Under the pieces are notes generated by a model that was not told the DNA's origin, did no database searches, and saw nothing but the letters and a program-made list of their open reading frames with translations. Below, piece by piece: positions 40,942-52,586 of a stretch of 64,000 bases of DNA. The DNA comes from Microglena sp. YARC (taxonomy: Eukaryota; Chlorophyta; Chlorophyceae; Chlamydomonadales; Chlamydomonadaceae). The first letter of the stretch is position 1. Each line of letters opens with the position of its first letter. A program made the position numbers and the translations under genes. The stretch spans positions 58,876,195 to 58,940,194 of the forward strand of contig CM039462.1 of assembly GCA_022414725.1 (NCBI GenBank), given 5' to 3'.

Positions 40942-43500
40942 CGTCGGTATTTAGGCAGACCTTTGAAATCGTTTGAATCAACTGGTTTGAATCAATGAAC
41001 CCCTATCAAGCGGTTTTCCCCTTGAATCAGGGTACCTTGAAAACAGTTTGAATCAGTGATTCAATTCAAGCAGCTTATTCATTGAATCAGACGGAAGTCA
41101 ATCAAGACAATATCAAACGGAATTCAAGGTGGTCGAAGATATTGCACTTCGAAATGTAGCTAAGCTCCCATATGTAGGCTGCCGAGAGGTAGGAAGCTTT
41201 GAATCCGAGGCGGGCGAGCGCCTAGCGATAACCGGCACAAATCCGTACCTTGTAGTACATTAGTTGTGCTTTCATTGGCTAGACAAAAATCTAGGGTGGG
41301 GTGTAGGTGCTAGCAAGATGATGGCTGTAATCTCAAGTGTCACAACTGGCTATGTAACCAAGTTGAAGTCTGGCTATGTAACCAAGTTGAAGTCTGGCTA
41401 CGTAACCAAGTTGAAGTCTGGCTATGTAACCAAGTTGAAGTCTGGCTATGTAACCAAGTTGAAGTTGAATGTAGGAGTTTGGAAACAGCCCAAGTAGGGT
41501 GTGTGTGCGTGTTTAAGTACTCGCACTTTCGACAATGGTAGGAAAGAAACTTTTACAAGAAAGGAAACAAATATAATGCCAGAAAACAAATTGGTATCAT
41601 ATATTTAATTTTCCTGCTGAGGACGGCTTAGCTGGCTCGAAGCTACACAACAACCTAATATACAGAGAGACAGCCTAATGGAGCTGCCTGGAAACTATAC
41701 AACCTGGCACACAAAGTGAAAGTCTTATGGAGCTGGCTGGAAGCTGTACAACCTAATGGAGCTGGGTGGAAGCTTTACAACCTGCCACACAAGTGAAAGT
41801 CTAATGGAGCTGGCTGGAAGCTCTACAACCTAATGGAGCTGGATAGAAGCTGTACAACCTATTGCAGCTGGCTGGAAGCTGTACAACCTAATGGATCTGG
41901 CTAGAAGCTGCACAACCTGTCACACAAAGTGAAAGTCTATTGAAGCTGGCTGGAAGTTCTACAACCTAAGGAGCTAGCTGGAAGCTGTACAACCCATGGC
42001 TGGAAGCTGTACAACCTAATGGAGCTGGCTGGAAGTTAGGTCTAATTCAGGAGTAGGGAAAGTATTCATCGTTGTGGGTATCGCACAATTGATGAATACA
42101 ATACAGTGCTCTCGTGGGTATCGCACAAGAAGGCTGTATATTGTCAACTACCAGGCCCGGCTATTGTCCAAGGTGGTGAAGGGATAATAGGCCTATCTAC
42201 TGCTGTGCTTGAAATTTCAAATTAAATTTTTGGGTTTTTTGTATGAGGGTTTAAAGGTACTGCCTGTCCTGGTCAACAAGGACAGGCAGTACCTTTAAAC
42301 CCTCATAAACAAAACCCAAACTAAAGTCACCCTATGATTACTGCTCCATGCTACTATATATTCAGGGCACTAACATGCCTTAATATCCCATTGGCTTAGC
42401 TTGGCACCACATGATGGCAGCTTCCAGGCAGCTCCACTACTGCATATTCGTCCTTTACTTGCTCCCAACAGCCAGCATTCATGAATGACCTGCAAGGGAA
42501 AAACATTAGAATGAGTAAGATAATGCTGCTTAGAATGTGCTGCACTTATCATGTTGGTGACTTAAGTGTGTGCAGAGGGTGGTGGATGCATACATGGCTA
42601 AACGCATTGACCACCCATTTTGTAGCAAGCAGCCTCAAGGGCGCTTATGCGGCTACATAATGGGCAGGTGCAGCTAAGCCATATTTTTTGTTACTGACAT
42701 GCATTAATTAAGTTGTTACATGAGGGTGGTTCAGGCATACCATACAAGGCAAATCGCATCTCCCGCCCATTCTGTAGCAAGCAGCCTCAAGGGCGCTTAT
42801 CGGGCTACAGTATGGGTAGGTTCAGCTAAGCCATATTATGATATTATTCTAAGTAACATGCATTAATTAAGTTGTTACATGAGGGTGGTTAAGGCATACC
42901 ATACAAGGCAAATCGCATCTCCCGCCCGTTCTGTAGCAAGCAGCCTCAAGGGCGCTTATCGGGCTACAGTATGGGTAGGTTCAGCTAAGCCATATTATGA
43001 TATTATTGATAAGTAACATGCATTAATTAAGTTGTTACATGAGGGTGGTTCAGGCATACCATACAAGGCAAATCGCATCTCCCGCCCATTCTGTAGCAAG
43101 CAGCCTCAAGGGCGCTTATCGGGCTACAGTATGGGTAGGTTCAGCTAAGCCATATTCTGATATTATTCATAAGTAACATGCATTAATTAAGTTGTTACAT
43201 GAGGGTGGTTAAGGCATACCATACAAGGCAAATCGCATCTCCCGCCCATTCTGTAGCAAGCAGCCTCAAGGGCGCTTATCGGGCTACAGTATGGGTAGGT
43301 TCAGCTAAGCCATATTCTGATATTATTGATAAGTAACATGCATTCATTAAGTTGTTACATGAGGGTGGTTCAGGCATGAAAGCATAACTCACCACAACTT
43401 CTTGCCAAGTCCTAGTTTCGCTCCCCTCGAATCCTCCGAGCGAGCTGCAAGTGGAAACAGACATCAAAGTTAGTGAATGAGTGAGTGTTTCAAGTAGCTC

Positions 43501-43537
<37 letters not shown>

Positions 43538-46500
43538 ATCCCCCTCCCAACCCCCTTGTTCTATAGTGTTGTGTAGTGTTGTGTAGTGTTGTGTAGTGTT
43601 GTATAGTGTTGTGTACTGTTGTGTAGTTTAGTGCAGTGTACTGTTGTGTTTTGTCGTGTACGGGTCCAGCAGCTGCAGCATATTTTTACCAAAGGCCAAC
43701 TGCCCACCTAGGGATCTGCCCAGAAGCTGCAGCATATTTTGTGTGGATCCAACTCTTACCCCCCACCCCCGCCCCCCACCCCCCACCCCACCCCCAACCC
43801 CTGTAGATAGCGCACCTGCATATCCTTGGGCATAATGGTTACCCGCTTGGCATGTATAGCCGCCAGATTAGTGTTCTCGAAGAGGCCCACCAAGTAGGCC
43901 TCTGTCGCTTCCTGAAGGGCCAAATTTGCCCCTGCTTGGATTCTGTAATTTCCGAAATCTTGTACAATTTGTCGAACTAGCCTCGTGTAACTACGAGGAG
44001 CAGCTTGCACTAACGAGGCAACGATCACAAGGCCAAGATGCAGTTGGCGACCAGGGCTGCTCACCGATGCATGTATGCCTTGTGATCGTTGCCTCGTTAG
44101 TAGTTGTCTCCAGTCGAAGTGAAGAAAAAAAGAGGAAGAGGAGGATCGTAGCGTAGCGTTCAGAATGCGAGTTTACAATCTGGTGGCTCGAATTGCACTT
44201 GGCCGGTTCAGTTTGTGGGTTCAGGGGTTTGGCGTGCGTGGGCTCCGTTGCCAGGGATCTTCTACTGGGCGGGGGACAGCTGAGAGCCGGACAGGAGTAC
44301 GGTACACGGTTGCTTGGAACAACAGTCCAGCTAGCACTACAACAGTTTGCGTCCCGGATTTATTGGAACAGGGAAGAGAGGAACCAACGGTGAAGGGCCA
44401 GCAAGGGTAGGAAAGGGAATATACGGTTAGCACAAGGGTCTATATTGCTTATTAACCGTAGGTATTTCGGCCCAATTTCAGCAGTGAATACAACTGCATT
44501 ATTTAATGAATAACTATTCTAATCTTTGCATACCGTACTTCCTTTAAGTTACATAGACTTAGATATGAATAAGGGATGCTTTGGAATATATGTCAAAGAG
44601 GTCATCAATGTAATAAAACATGTTTATAACATAACCCCATAGACTATCCTACAGTAGGAAAATGGTCCCTGAACTTGTCAGGTACCCATATGGGATCAGT
44701 CCGATTCAGGAAAACCAAAGATAAGAAGCAGATTCGAAGAAACGAGGAAGTTCTGAGTTCAAATCAGTAGTTACCGATCTGCGCTGTTTAAACCGTAACC
44801 AGTTGAGATCCTGAACCCCATAGACTATCCTACAGTAGGAAAATGGTCCCTGAACTTGTCAGGTACCTATATGTGATCAGTCCGATTCAGGAAAACCAAA
44901 GATCAGAAGCAGATTCGAAGGAACGAGGAAGTTCTGAGTTTACATCAGTAGTTACCGATCTGCGCTGTTTAAACCGTAACCAGTTGAGATCCTGAACCCC
45001 ATAGACTATCCTACAGTAGGAAAATGGTCCCTGAACTTGTCAGGTACCTATATGTGATCAGTCCGATTCAGGAAAACCAAAGATCAGAAGCAGATTCGAA
45101 GGAACGAGGAAGTTCTGAGTTCAAATCTGTAGTTACCGATCTGCGCTGTTTAAACCGTAACCAGTTGAGATCCTGAACCCCATAAATTATCCTACAGTAG
45201 GAAAATGGTCCCTGAACTTGTCAGGTGCCTATATGTGATCAGTCCGATTCAGGAAAACCAAAGATCAGAAGCAGATTCGAAGGAACGAGGAAGTTCTGAG
45301 TTCAAATCAGTAGTTACCGATCTGCGCTGTTTAAACCGTAACCAGTTGAGATCCTGAACCCCATAAACTATCCTACAGTAGGAAAATGGTCCCTGAACTT
45401 GTCAGGTACCTATATGTGATCAGTCCGATTCAGGAAAACCAAAGATCAGAAGCAGATTCGAAGGAACGAGGAAGTTCTGAGTTTAAATCAGTAGTTACCG
45501 ATCTGCGCTGTTAAAACCGTAACCAGTTGAGATCCTGACCCCCATAAACTATCCTACAGTAGGAAAATGGTCCCTGAACTTGTCAGGTGCCTATATGTGA
45601 TCAGTCCGATTCAGGAAAACCAAAGATCAGAAGCAGATTCGAAGGAACGAGGAAGTTCTGAGTTTAAATCAGTAGTTACCGATCTGCGCTGTTCGAAAGG
45701 CGCGGATCTGTAACCAGTTCTCTAAGCTCAGAACTTCCCCGTCCCTTCGAATCTGGTTATGACATTTTGTTTACCTGAATCTAATTTATCAGATATAGGT
45801 ACCTAAGAAGTTTAGAAACCATTATCGTAGTGTAGGATAGCCTACTGGCGTGCAGGGTCCCAATTGGTAGCTGTTCGAAAGGCGCGGATCTGTAACTAGT
45901 TCTCTAAGCTCAGACCTTCCCCGTCCCTTCGATTCTGGTTATGATATTTTGTTTTCATGAATCGATATAATCATATATAGGTACCTAAGAAGTTTAGAAA
46001 CCATTATCTAGGTGTAGGATAGCCTACTGGCGTGCAGGGTCCCAACTGGTCGCCGTTCGAAAGGCACGGATCTGTAACCAGTTCTCTAAGCTCAGAACTT
46101 CCTCGTCCCTTCGAATCTGGTTATGATCTTTTGTTTTCCTGAATCTAAATAATCATATATAGGTACATGAGAAGTTTAGAAACCATTATCATAGTGGAGG
46201 ATAGCCTACTGGTGTGCAGGGTCCCAACTGGTCGCTGTTCGAAAGGCGCGGATGTGTAACCAGTTCTCTAAGCTCAGAACTTCCTCGTCCCTTTGAATCT
46301 GGTTATGATCTTTTGTTTTCCAGAATCGGAATAATCATATTTGGGTACATGAGAAGTTTCGGGATCATTATCCCCCATTGTTCATCAGGTTTGATTAGCA
46401 TGACCCCCATCAGGGTTGTCTAGGTCCTGCGACGCAGATCCCGCATGCACCGCAGGCGCAGGCCCCGAGAATCCGATTCAAATATGGCGACCTGCTTCTC

Positions 46501-48122
46501 CGCCCATGCGCGTGCGGTTACGGCGGTACTGCATGCTGTACAGTTCAAACTGGTCAGCGCAATGGGTTAGCGCTTCAACTTAGCGGCTGTGCAAGCTTTC
46601 ACTGTTCACTGCGCGTCAATTGGTTCTCGACTCAGCGATATTCCTGCAGAATAGCGCACCATGCTGCCTGCTTTCCTTGAATTAACTTGGACTGATCTAT
46701 TCATAGCTTCAGCCATTCCCGAATTGCTTCCTAGATCCGTCAATACCTACATGCGCGAGCACTTTGCTTCCGCGGCACTTTGCTTTGGGAATGGTTGCGC
46801 TTCAACTCAAGACTGTAGCGACCTTCTTCTCCGCCCACGCCGGCGCGTGCGGTTAAGGTACTGCATTTTTCGTTTCGTCAAGTGGTGCCTTACTTGACCA
46901 GAGTTGTGTCGCAGGCATTAAGGCAGCTGCAGCAAAATGACCTATCATGGAGCCGCAAGAGTTCCAATGCTCGAGGTGTGAAACAGGTGCGCAGTCAGAT
47001 AGCGACATGCTGCTTGCTTTCCTTGAATTAACTTGGACTGAGCTTGCTTTCATAGCTTCAGCCATTCCCGAATTACTTCTGAGATCCGTCAATACCTACA
47101 CGCGCGAGCACTTTGCTTCCGCGGTACTTTGCTTTGGGAATTGTTGTGCTTCAACCCAAGACTGTAGCGACCTGCTTCTCCGCCCCCGCGCGTGCGGTTA
47201 AGGTACTGCGTTTTGCGTCTCGTCAAGTGGTGCCTTACTTGACCAGAATTTGTCTCAACTTTGACTGACTCGCTTTTTCGAGTTGTTCCGCAGGCATTAA
47301 GGCAGCTGCAGCAAGTCGACCTATCGTCCAGCTCATCATGGAGCCGCAAGAGTTCCAATGCTCGAGGTGCAAAACAGGTGCGCATTCAGATAGCGAATTT
47401 GGTTTGAACCATGGCTGCTATTTGAAAGTCGGAAGAATGCGCATTGCTGCCAATGTATCTCAACTAACGCTCACCAACGAACATTTGTCTGCAGGTCTCA
47501 CTCTTGCGACTGGTCTCGCGTCAGAACGCCTGGATGCTGATGACCTTGAGGCTGAAGACGATGTCGTTGATGAACAAGAAGCACAGCATGCTGGAGTTTC
47601 GTCAATTCGTACCTGAGGAACTACTTCGTGGCCAACTGCACTTCCTTAGTAGCATATATATCTAGCTCTTCAATCACTAATTACTATCATGTTTAACTAT
47701 CTAAGGATTCATTCATTATGGTGCTTTCAATTTCTGTAACAAAGATCGAAGAGTCCTGCTGTCCAAATATGCGCCCTCAGTCTTCAGTGCTTGCATTGCT
47801 TTACGAAAAAACAGATCTATTTGAACATCATTTGAGTCATGTTTGAAACAACCAACCTTGTTTCAAACCTTTTTCAAGGGGCACGTTGATGACGGCTTGA
47901 TTAAGATCTATTTGAACATGGTTTGAGTCATGTTTGAAACAACCAACCTTGTTTCAAACGGATCTCAATCGGTAGGTTTGATGGCCGACTGATTCAAACA
48001 GGAAACAAAGATCGATTGAATCAAGGTTATCTCCGATTGAATCTAAGAATGATTCAAACGAACAATTCAAACAGGATTTTCTTTGTTTCAAACGACCCTC
48101 AAAGAAGTACTAAATACCGACG
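40942..48122. mobile_element. 7-kb repeat-rich element, copy 2
   Basis: Same orientation, same order of internal repeats and about 97-99 percent identical by eye to copy 1. 7181 bases against 6976, the difference being mainly one extra 181-bp satellite unit. Left end CGTCGGTATTTAG, right end CTAAATACCGACG. It interrupts a TnpB gene whose N-terminal part lies just to the right. No convincing gene inside. Confidence 0.8.
44636..45691. repeat. 181-bp satellite, direct array in copy 2 (six units)
   Basis: As at 37556-38431 but with six units; unit-to-unit differences (for example TTCAAATC against TTTACATC or TTTAAATC) are partly shared between the two elements. Confidence 0.9.
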
Positions 48123-48330
48123 ACCTGTCTCGAATTCGGAAGACAGACTTGTGAGTGCTCCCGACACCCAACCGTGCTGCCACCGCCTTGTTGTACATGA
48201 ACCGGCTGCACCCCGCAAACTCTGCCAGCATCGATTTCTAAGCCTTTGTTGGGTTCAGCTTCAGCTTTAAGGTCCTCAACTTGGGTTTGGCATTTGACTT
48301 TGTAGCGTCTTCGACCGTTCCATCGGCAAC
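48123..48330 (-). pseudogene. IS607 TnpB/Fanzor2 N-terminus, split by the 7-kb element and carrying a TAG
   Basis: Minus-strand reading KPKLRTLKLKLNPTKA, TAG (48238-48240), then KSMLAEFAGCSRFMYNKAVA and VFRIRDR before the element end. RTxKLxLNPTKxQK and FAGCxRFxYNKAV are the standard N-terminus of TnpB/Fanzor2. The stop occupies the place of the usual Gln (CAG to TAG). It overlaps the end of the TnpA frame in another frame, as in other IS607 elements. Confidence 0.7.
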
Positions 48331-48889
48331 AATATACTTGAACGATGGACATGAGGTCTTTTCCAAGCTCGTCTTCAGGGGCTCCGTCTTGGTGATCGAG
48401 AACGATGATCGAACAGGAGTGCTGCTAGCAAATCCATTCAATGAGCTCGAAACCAAACCTTGCGAGCCTTTCTTTGGAAGCCACAACAATTGACGATACA
48501 AGTCCTGCCGTGACGAGTCCCAATACTCGTAAAAGTCCTGGGCGCTTGAAGTTGAGCCCTGATCCGACGTCCTTGACTTCAATGACTTGCTCGCATCCGG
48601 AATGTTTGTCAGAAATATGGGTTTGCAAGAACAATTGCTGTCTGAGCAGGTCGGGTTGTTGTTTGTGTGAGGACACACGTGCGTAGAGAATGACTTGACG
48701 ACTGCTGGTTTTTTTTTCCTGCTCGATGAGGTAGCCTTGGATGCTGCTTGGGTCAAAGAGACGTTGGTTGCCTGGAGTCCGGATCGTTCTGATCGTGCCA
48801 TTATCCGCCCATCGACGGAGGACGGTCCTGGAGACACCAAGGGCATCGGAGGCCTTGCCAATTTTACAGAAGCGTTGGTTGCCATACAT
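48330..48889 (-). pseudogene. tnpA: IS607-family serine recombinase TnpA, one in-frame TAG
   Basis: ATG 48889. Residues 1-60: MerR-like helix-turn-helix (KIGKASDALGVSRTVLRRWADNGTIRTIRTPGNQRLF). Then the serine recombinase domain: VILYARVSSHKQQPDLLRQ with the catalytic Ser, DVGSGLNFKRPGL, and VVASKERLARFGFELIEWIC. A TAG at 48425-48427 follows; the frame stays open with HSCSIIVLDHQD and DLMSIVQVYCCRWNGRRRYK, the normal C-terminal helix. IS607 TnpA catalyses strand exchange through a phosphoserine link. Such elements with a TnpB/Fanzor2 partner are well known in giant viruses and some eukaryotes. The adjacent TnpB is also broken. Confidence 0.85.
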
Positions 48890-48912
48890 GGCATTCTGAT
48901 ATTTAGTACATA

Positions 48913-49077
48913 ATGGGCGTTCCTGCCTCCCGGCCGATTTTTTAAAATTTCTAATCAGGATTTAGAGCCTCTTGAACGACTAGCTAGCTTGAGACATAAA
49001 GCACCAAGGAATCACAAATCCGCTCCATACCATGTTTCGCAACCAGTCAAAATCGGCCGGGAGGCAGGAACGCCCAT
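48913..49077. mobile_element. MITE-like element, ATGGGCG family, best-preserved copy
   Basis: 165 bases with termini ATGGGCGTTCCTGCCTCCCG + GCCGATTTT that are exact inverses for about 29 bases, and TA on both sides (48911-48912, 49078-49079). Too short to code. TA flanks fit a Tc1/mariner-type origin. Confidence 0.8.
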
Positions 49078-49445
49078 TACATGCAAATTCCTTATACACT
49101 GTTAGGTTTACTTATTTTCGGAAAGCAAACAAGTCAACTGTTGCAACCTCTACCGTCGGTGGAACAGTACAATGCGGCAACTTACATTGATGGTATTGTA
49201 CCAGCGGTCGGTCCCGACTCCGAAACCGGTCCAAATCGACCGGGCGGCAGGAACACCGCCCATCATTTGTAAACCAACATGCTATTCGAGAGAGGCCTCA
49301 CTTCATTTGACGCATCAATCAAAAAACCTTTCGAGATCAAACAGGACGAGGAGGGTATCATGAGAGCCGCAGTACACGTCGTACATTTTTGTCCCACTTT
49401 ATTTGAGAAAAAACTGTGCCTAGTATTTACACATCGACACATATG

Positions 49446-49991
49446 TCCCTCTTCAACGTCAATTTTGTAAAAAATCTTAAATTGACATTCGCATGTTTTA
49501 GTGATGAGACAGCGAAGGAGGTAGAAGAAGATGTACGACTCAAAAAGCCCTCACCATATCCCTACAATCAGTCGATATCCAACACCAACAACAATCTTTC
49601 CATCATTCCCGTGTCCGACACTTACCACATCGACAACCTGTACCCCATAACGGACCACGTTGAGTTCTGGAACATCTTCGTCGTGGGCAACGACAAGACG
49701 TACATCCTTGCGAACGTGAAAGACCCGCACATATTTCTCCCCCAAGTAGACCAAATGACCAACGAGAGGGGGAACAGGATTCTGCCCCCCGCTCTAATGA
49801 AGATGTTCGACAATATATGGACAAAGACGCTTGGAGGAGTCAAACTCCAGTTCTACATGTTGTGGGACGGAAAACTGTTCTTTGTGAACACGTACCCCTT
49901 TCTCAACGGAAATCAGTTGGTCATAGGCGCGATCATGTTCATGCGCGCATTCGACAATGCGTACATCAAAGATGCTTCCCCCTCGCAATAA
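49446..49991 (+). CDS. Conserved-looking hypothetical protein
   Basis: 181 residues from ATG 49446 (MSLFNVNFVKNLKL); the upstream in-frame start at 49416 is less likely. Composition is that of a globular alpha/beta protein: HVEFWNIFVVGNDKTYILANVKDP, MFDNIWTKTLGGVKLQFYMLWDGKLFFVNTYPFLNGNQLVIGAIMFMRAF. The alternation of short strands with a late GxxIGAIMFMRAF strand is reminiscent of a PAS-like fold, but that is a weak inference. Frame intact, located between the IS607 remnant and the capsid region. Confidence 0.55.
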   Translation, partial: SLFNVNFVKNLKLTFACFSDETAKEVEEDVRLKKPSPYPYNQSISNTNNNLSIIPVSDTYHIDNLYPITDHVEFWNIFVVGNDKTYILANVKDPHIFLPQVDQMTNERGNRILPPALMKMFDNIWTKTLGGVKLQFYMLWDGKLFFVNTYPFLNGNQLVIGAIMFMRAFDNAYIKDASPSQ

Positions 49992-50022
49992 GTAATGGAC
50001 ATAATTTGATTTCTACGTCCTC

Positions 50023-50661
50023 CTACGGTTTCTTCATGCGCCATAGGCGGCCGTCATACTGGTAACCGCGCATGCACAAGAACTCGGGGCGTCTGGCTAT
50101 GTCACGAGAAGACGCGCCGCCGACAACCCAGTCCTCAGGAGGCACGCTGTTAACGTCCGCATCAGGGCGTTTGAACACGACGGGGTCAAACGTGTCCCAT
50201 CGTCGCTCAGCCAAGCGGTCCACGATGCGTCCGGACTCACATGCAGTGGTTGGAATGGAGCAAGCGCGACCCGTGGATCGACCGTCATCAACGTTACGCT
50301 CCATGAGGTGGGTGTCACAGAAAGTCGCAGGGGCTTCGTCTATCGTGAACAACCTCCCGGATCGGCGACCGCCGTAGATACCGTGAAATCGAAATAGCGA
50401 TGCATCCCCGCCACCGCGGCGCGTGGTCATACACCCCTCTTGGTGGCGCTGCGCGCAACCGGCGATGATCAAAGGCGTCGGTTCGTGCGCCCCAATGTGC
50501 GGCGCAGCAACAAACGTCCGAGGCTGCACAGTAGTACTACCGTTCGCATCATCATCATCATCATCATTCCATCCAGGGGAAGGGACGCATGCACCCACGC
50601 CGTACCCGTCCCACACGCGCAGGTTCAGGAATCGCGAAGCGACATCCGCAGGGTCCCGCAT
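50023..50661 (-). CDS. Hypothetical protein, possibly the C-terminal part of a larger broken gene
   Basis: 212 residues, MRDPADVASRFLNLRVWDGYG to YDGRLWRMKKP, with an Asp run (DDDDDD), a PRTFVAAPHIGAHEPTP segment, a GIYGGRRSGRLFTIDE segment and LCMRGYQYDGRLWRM. No known family. The codon before the ATG is an in-frame TAA (50662-50664), and the frame is open further upstream (SGEQKKRSLASD), so the ATG may be an internal Met of a gene starting at 51101. Confidence 0.45.
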   Translation of the reverse strand: MRDPADVASRFLNLRVWDGYGVGACVPSPGWNDDDDDDANGSTTVQPRTFVAAPHIGAHEPTPLIIAGCAQRHQEGCMTTRRGGGDASLFRFHGIYGGRRSGRLFTIDEAPATFCDTHLMERNVDDGRSTGRACSIPTTACESGRIVDRLAERRWDTFDPVVFKRPDADVNSVPPEDWVVGGASSRDIARRPEFLCMRGYQYDGRLWRMKKP

Positions 50662-50664
50662 TTA

Positions 50665-51101
50665 ATCCGACGCGAGAGAACGCTTCTTCTGTTCACCAGA
50701 ACCCGACCCTGGATCGCAACCATCTCCGTCACTGTCACTTTCACTGTCACCGACTAGACACTGGTTCCTAGATGTGTTGTTGGCCATATCGTAGTGACGA
50801 AGAGTCAACAAAAGAAACGTCTCGTCATCCGCATTGTAGTCGTCGTCAGAATTCCTGTTTTTTTGCCATTGTTGCTGGGATCACATTCCTTAGTAGTAGT
50901 TTTATTAGCAGCAGTTGCACCGTCGTCTTTCTTTCCGGTGATGTAATCGCGTATGCGGGTATCACAAACAATGTTCCGCTGCCTATCGCGCATACGCAGG
51001 TCCGTCAGAGTCATGTCTGCAAGCTTGCGCTCGTCAGAGTCGCGAAGTGCCCGGAAGCATCGGTCGCTTCTCAAACGGTTGGCCGTGTCGTACAAGGGCA
51101 T
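50665..51101 (-). pseudogene. Hypothetical protein with homopolymer frameshift, upstream part of the same unit
   Basis: ATG 51101 (MPLYDTANRLRSDRCFRALRD) reads to GKK at a run of seven A residues (about 50860). In the next frame the sequence continues NRNSDDDYNADDETFLLL, then MANNTSRNQCLVGDSESDSDGDG, up to the TAA at 50662. The acidic, Ser/Asp-rich continuation is sensible protein, whereas the unshifted frame gives Thr/Arg-rich sequence and a stop. I infer one gene with one indel and one stop. Divergent from the capsid gene. Confidence 0.4.
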
Positions 51102-51191
51102 TTTGTAGAAACGTACAAAAAATTGTAGGCGCGCAGAACTCCCGTAAAAAAAATCTATGGTATTATTATACAAACTCAATAATCTCACAAA

Positions 51192-52586
51192 ATGGCTGGA
51201 GGACTCATGCAGCTCGTCGCTTTCGGTGCACAGGATGTGTACCTCTCATCCAACCCCCAGGTTACCTTCTTCAAGGTCGTGCACCGCAGGCACACATCCT
51301 TCGCCATGGAGTCCATTGAACAGGTCTTCAACGGAAGCGCAGACTTCGGACGCAAGGTCACCGCAAACATCTCCTGAAACGGAGACCTCATCCACAAGGC
51401 ATACCTAAGGGTCGAGCTGCCAGCCATATCCGTCCCAGAGGGAACCGCATTCAGGTGGCTCAACTGGATCGGACACATTCTCATCAAGACCGTCGACATC
51501 GATATGGGAGGACAGCGCATCGATCGCCACTACGGAGACTGGATGCACATCTGGAACGAGCTCACCCAGACACCAGGACATCAACTAGGATACGCGTCCA
51601 TGCTAGGAAACACGCCCGAACTCACCCAGATATACGACAACTGCTTCGGAACAGCAGGAAGGGGGGCCATGACCGTGCCATCCAAGACCCTATGGATCCC
51701 CCTGGAGTTCTGGTGGTGCAGGAACCCAGGACTCGCCCTGCCACTCATCGCACTGCAGTACCACGAGGTCAAGATCAACCTAGAGTTCAACGACGCCAAG
51801 AACTGCTTCTGGGCAGGACGCAACTCTGCACTCACAGCGTCAGACCCACCCATCTGGGCAACCAACCTGAACCTAGTATCAACACCTTCTCTAGCAACAG
51901 CTTCACTATTCATCGACTACATCTTCCTGGATACAGACGAGCGACGCAGGTTCGCAAGCGCACCACACGAGTACCTCATCGAGCAGCTGCAGTTCGAGGG
52001 AGACGAGTCAACCTCACAGACATCAAACAACTTCAAGCTCAACTTCAACCACCCGTGCAAGGAGATCGTGTGGGTCGTCCAGCCAGACGACAACATCTCA
52101 GAGTCCACGCCATTCGGAAAGCAGTGGTTCAACTACACAGACAAGGTCATGGCATCACCCTCACCAAGCGTTACGGACGCAATGCCAGGAATCGCATCAG
52201 GAGGAACATACAGAGTCTACATCCCAGTCGCAGCAGACGGAGGAGAGAACCCAACCGCTAGGGCAAAGCTGTCTCTAAACGGACATGAGCGACTGTCAGA
52301 GAGGGACGGAGAGTACTGGAACCTGGTGCAGACGTAACAGCACCACGAAAACGTACCATCTAAGGGAATCAATGTATACTCATTCGCGCTCAAGCCAGAG
52401 GAACACCAGCCATCAGGATCTTGCAACATGTCTAGAATTGATAACGCCAACCTAACAATCAACCTAACCACAAACGCAGTCAACCACAACGGATCACCAA
52501 GGTCAGTCAAGGTAAGGATCTATGCTGTCAATTACAATGTACTAAGAATCATGAGTGGTATGGGGGGACTTGCGTTCGCGAGTTAG
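51192..52586 (+). pseudogene. Major capsid protein (double jelly-roll), two in-frame stops
   Basis: 464 codons from ATG 51192 (MAGGLMQLVAFGAQDVYLSS). Features of Nucleocytoviricota capsid proteins: NPQVTFFKVVHRRHTSFAMES, VFNGSADFGRKVTANIS, then WLNWIGHILIKTVDIDMGGQ, LEFWWCRNPGLALPLIALQYHEV, SLFIDYIFLDTDERRRFA, and the C-terminal INVYSFALKPEEHQPSGS and YNVLRIMSGMGGLAF. A TGA at 51375-51377 sits where relatives have Arg before NGDL, and a TAA at 52335-52337 within the loop before HHENVPSKG. Outside these two codons it is complete. The protein would form trimers building the icosahedral shell. The general form is closest to algal-virus capsid proteins. Confidence 0.9.

Noticed and set aside
33868..48122. 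Retrotransposon (LTR) interpretation of the two 7-kb copies as long terminal repeats or a tandem retroelement
   Set aside because: No reverse transcriptase, integrase or gag-like frame, ends are inverted rather than direct repeats, and only 98 bases separate the copies.
48238..48894. 218-codon frame overlapping the IS607 recombinase
   Set aside because: Its first two thirds are an antiframe reading of TnpA; only the last 20 or so residues (KLRTLKLKLNPTKA) are real, as the start of TnpB.
15560..52586. Alternative genetic code or programmed read-through explaining the internal stops
   Set aside because: TAA, TAG and TGA all occur internally, and all three also end intact genes; frameshifts are also common. 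Decay is simpler.
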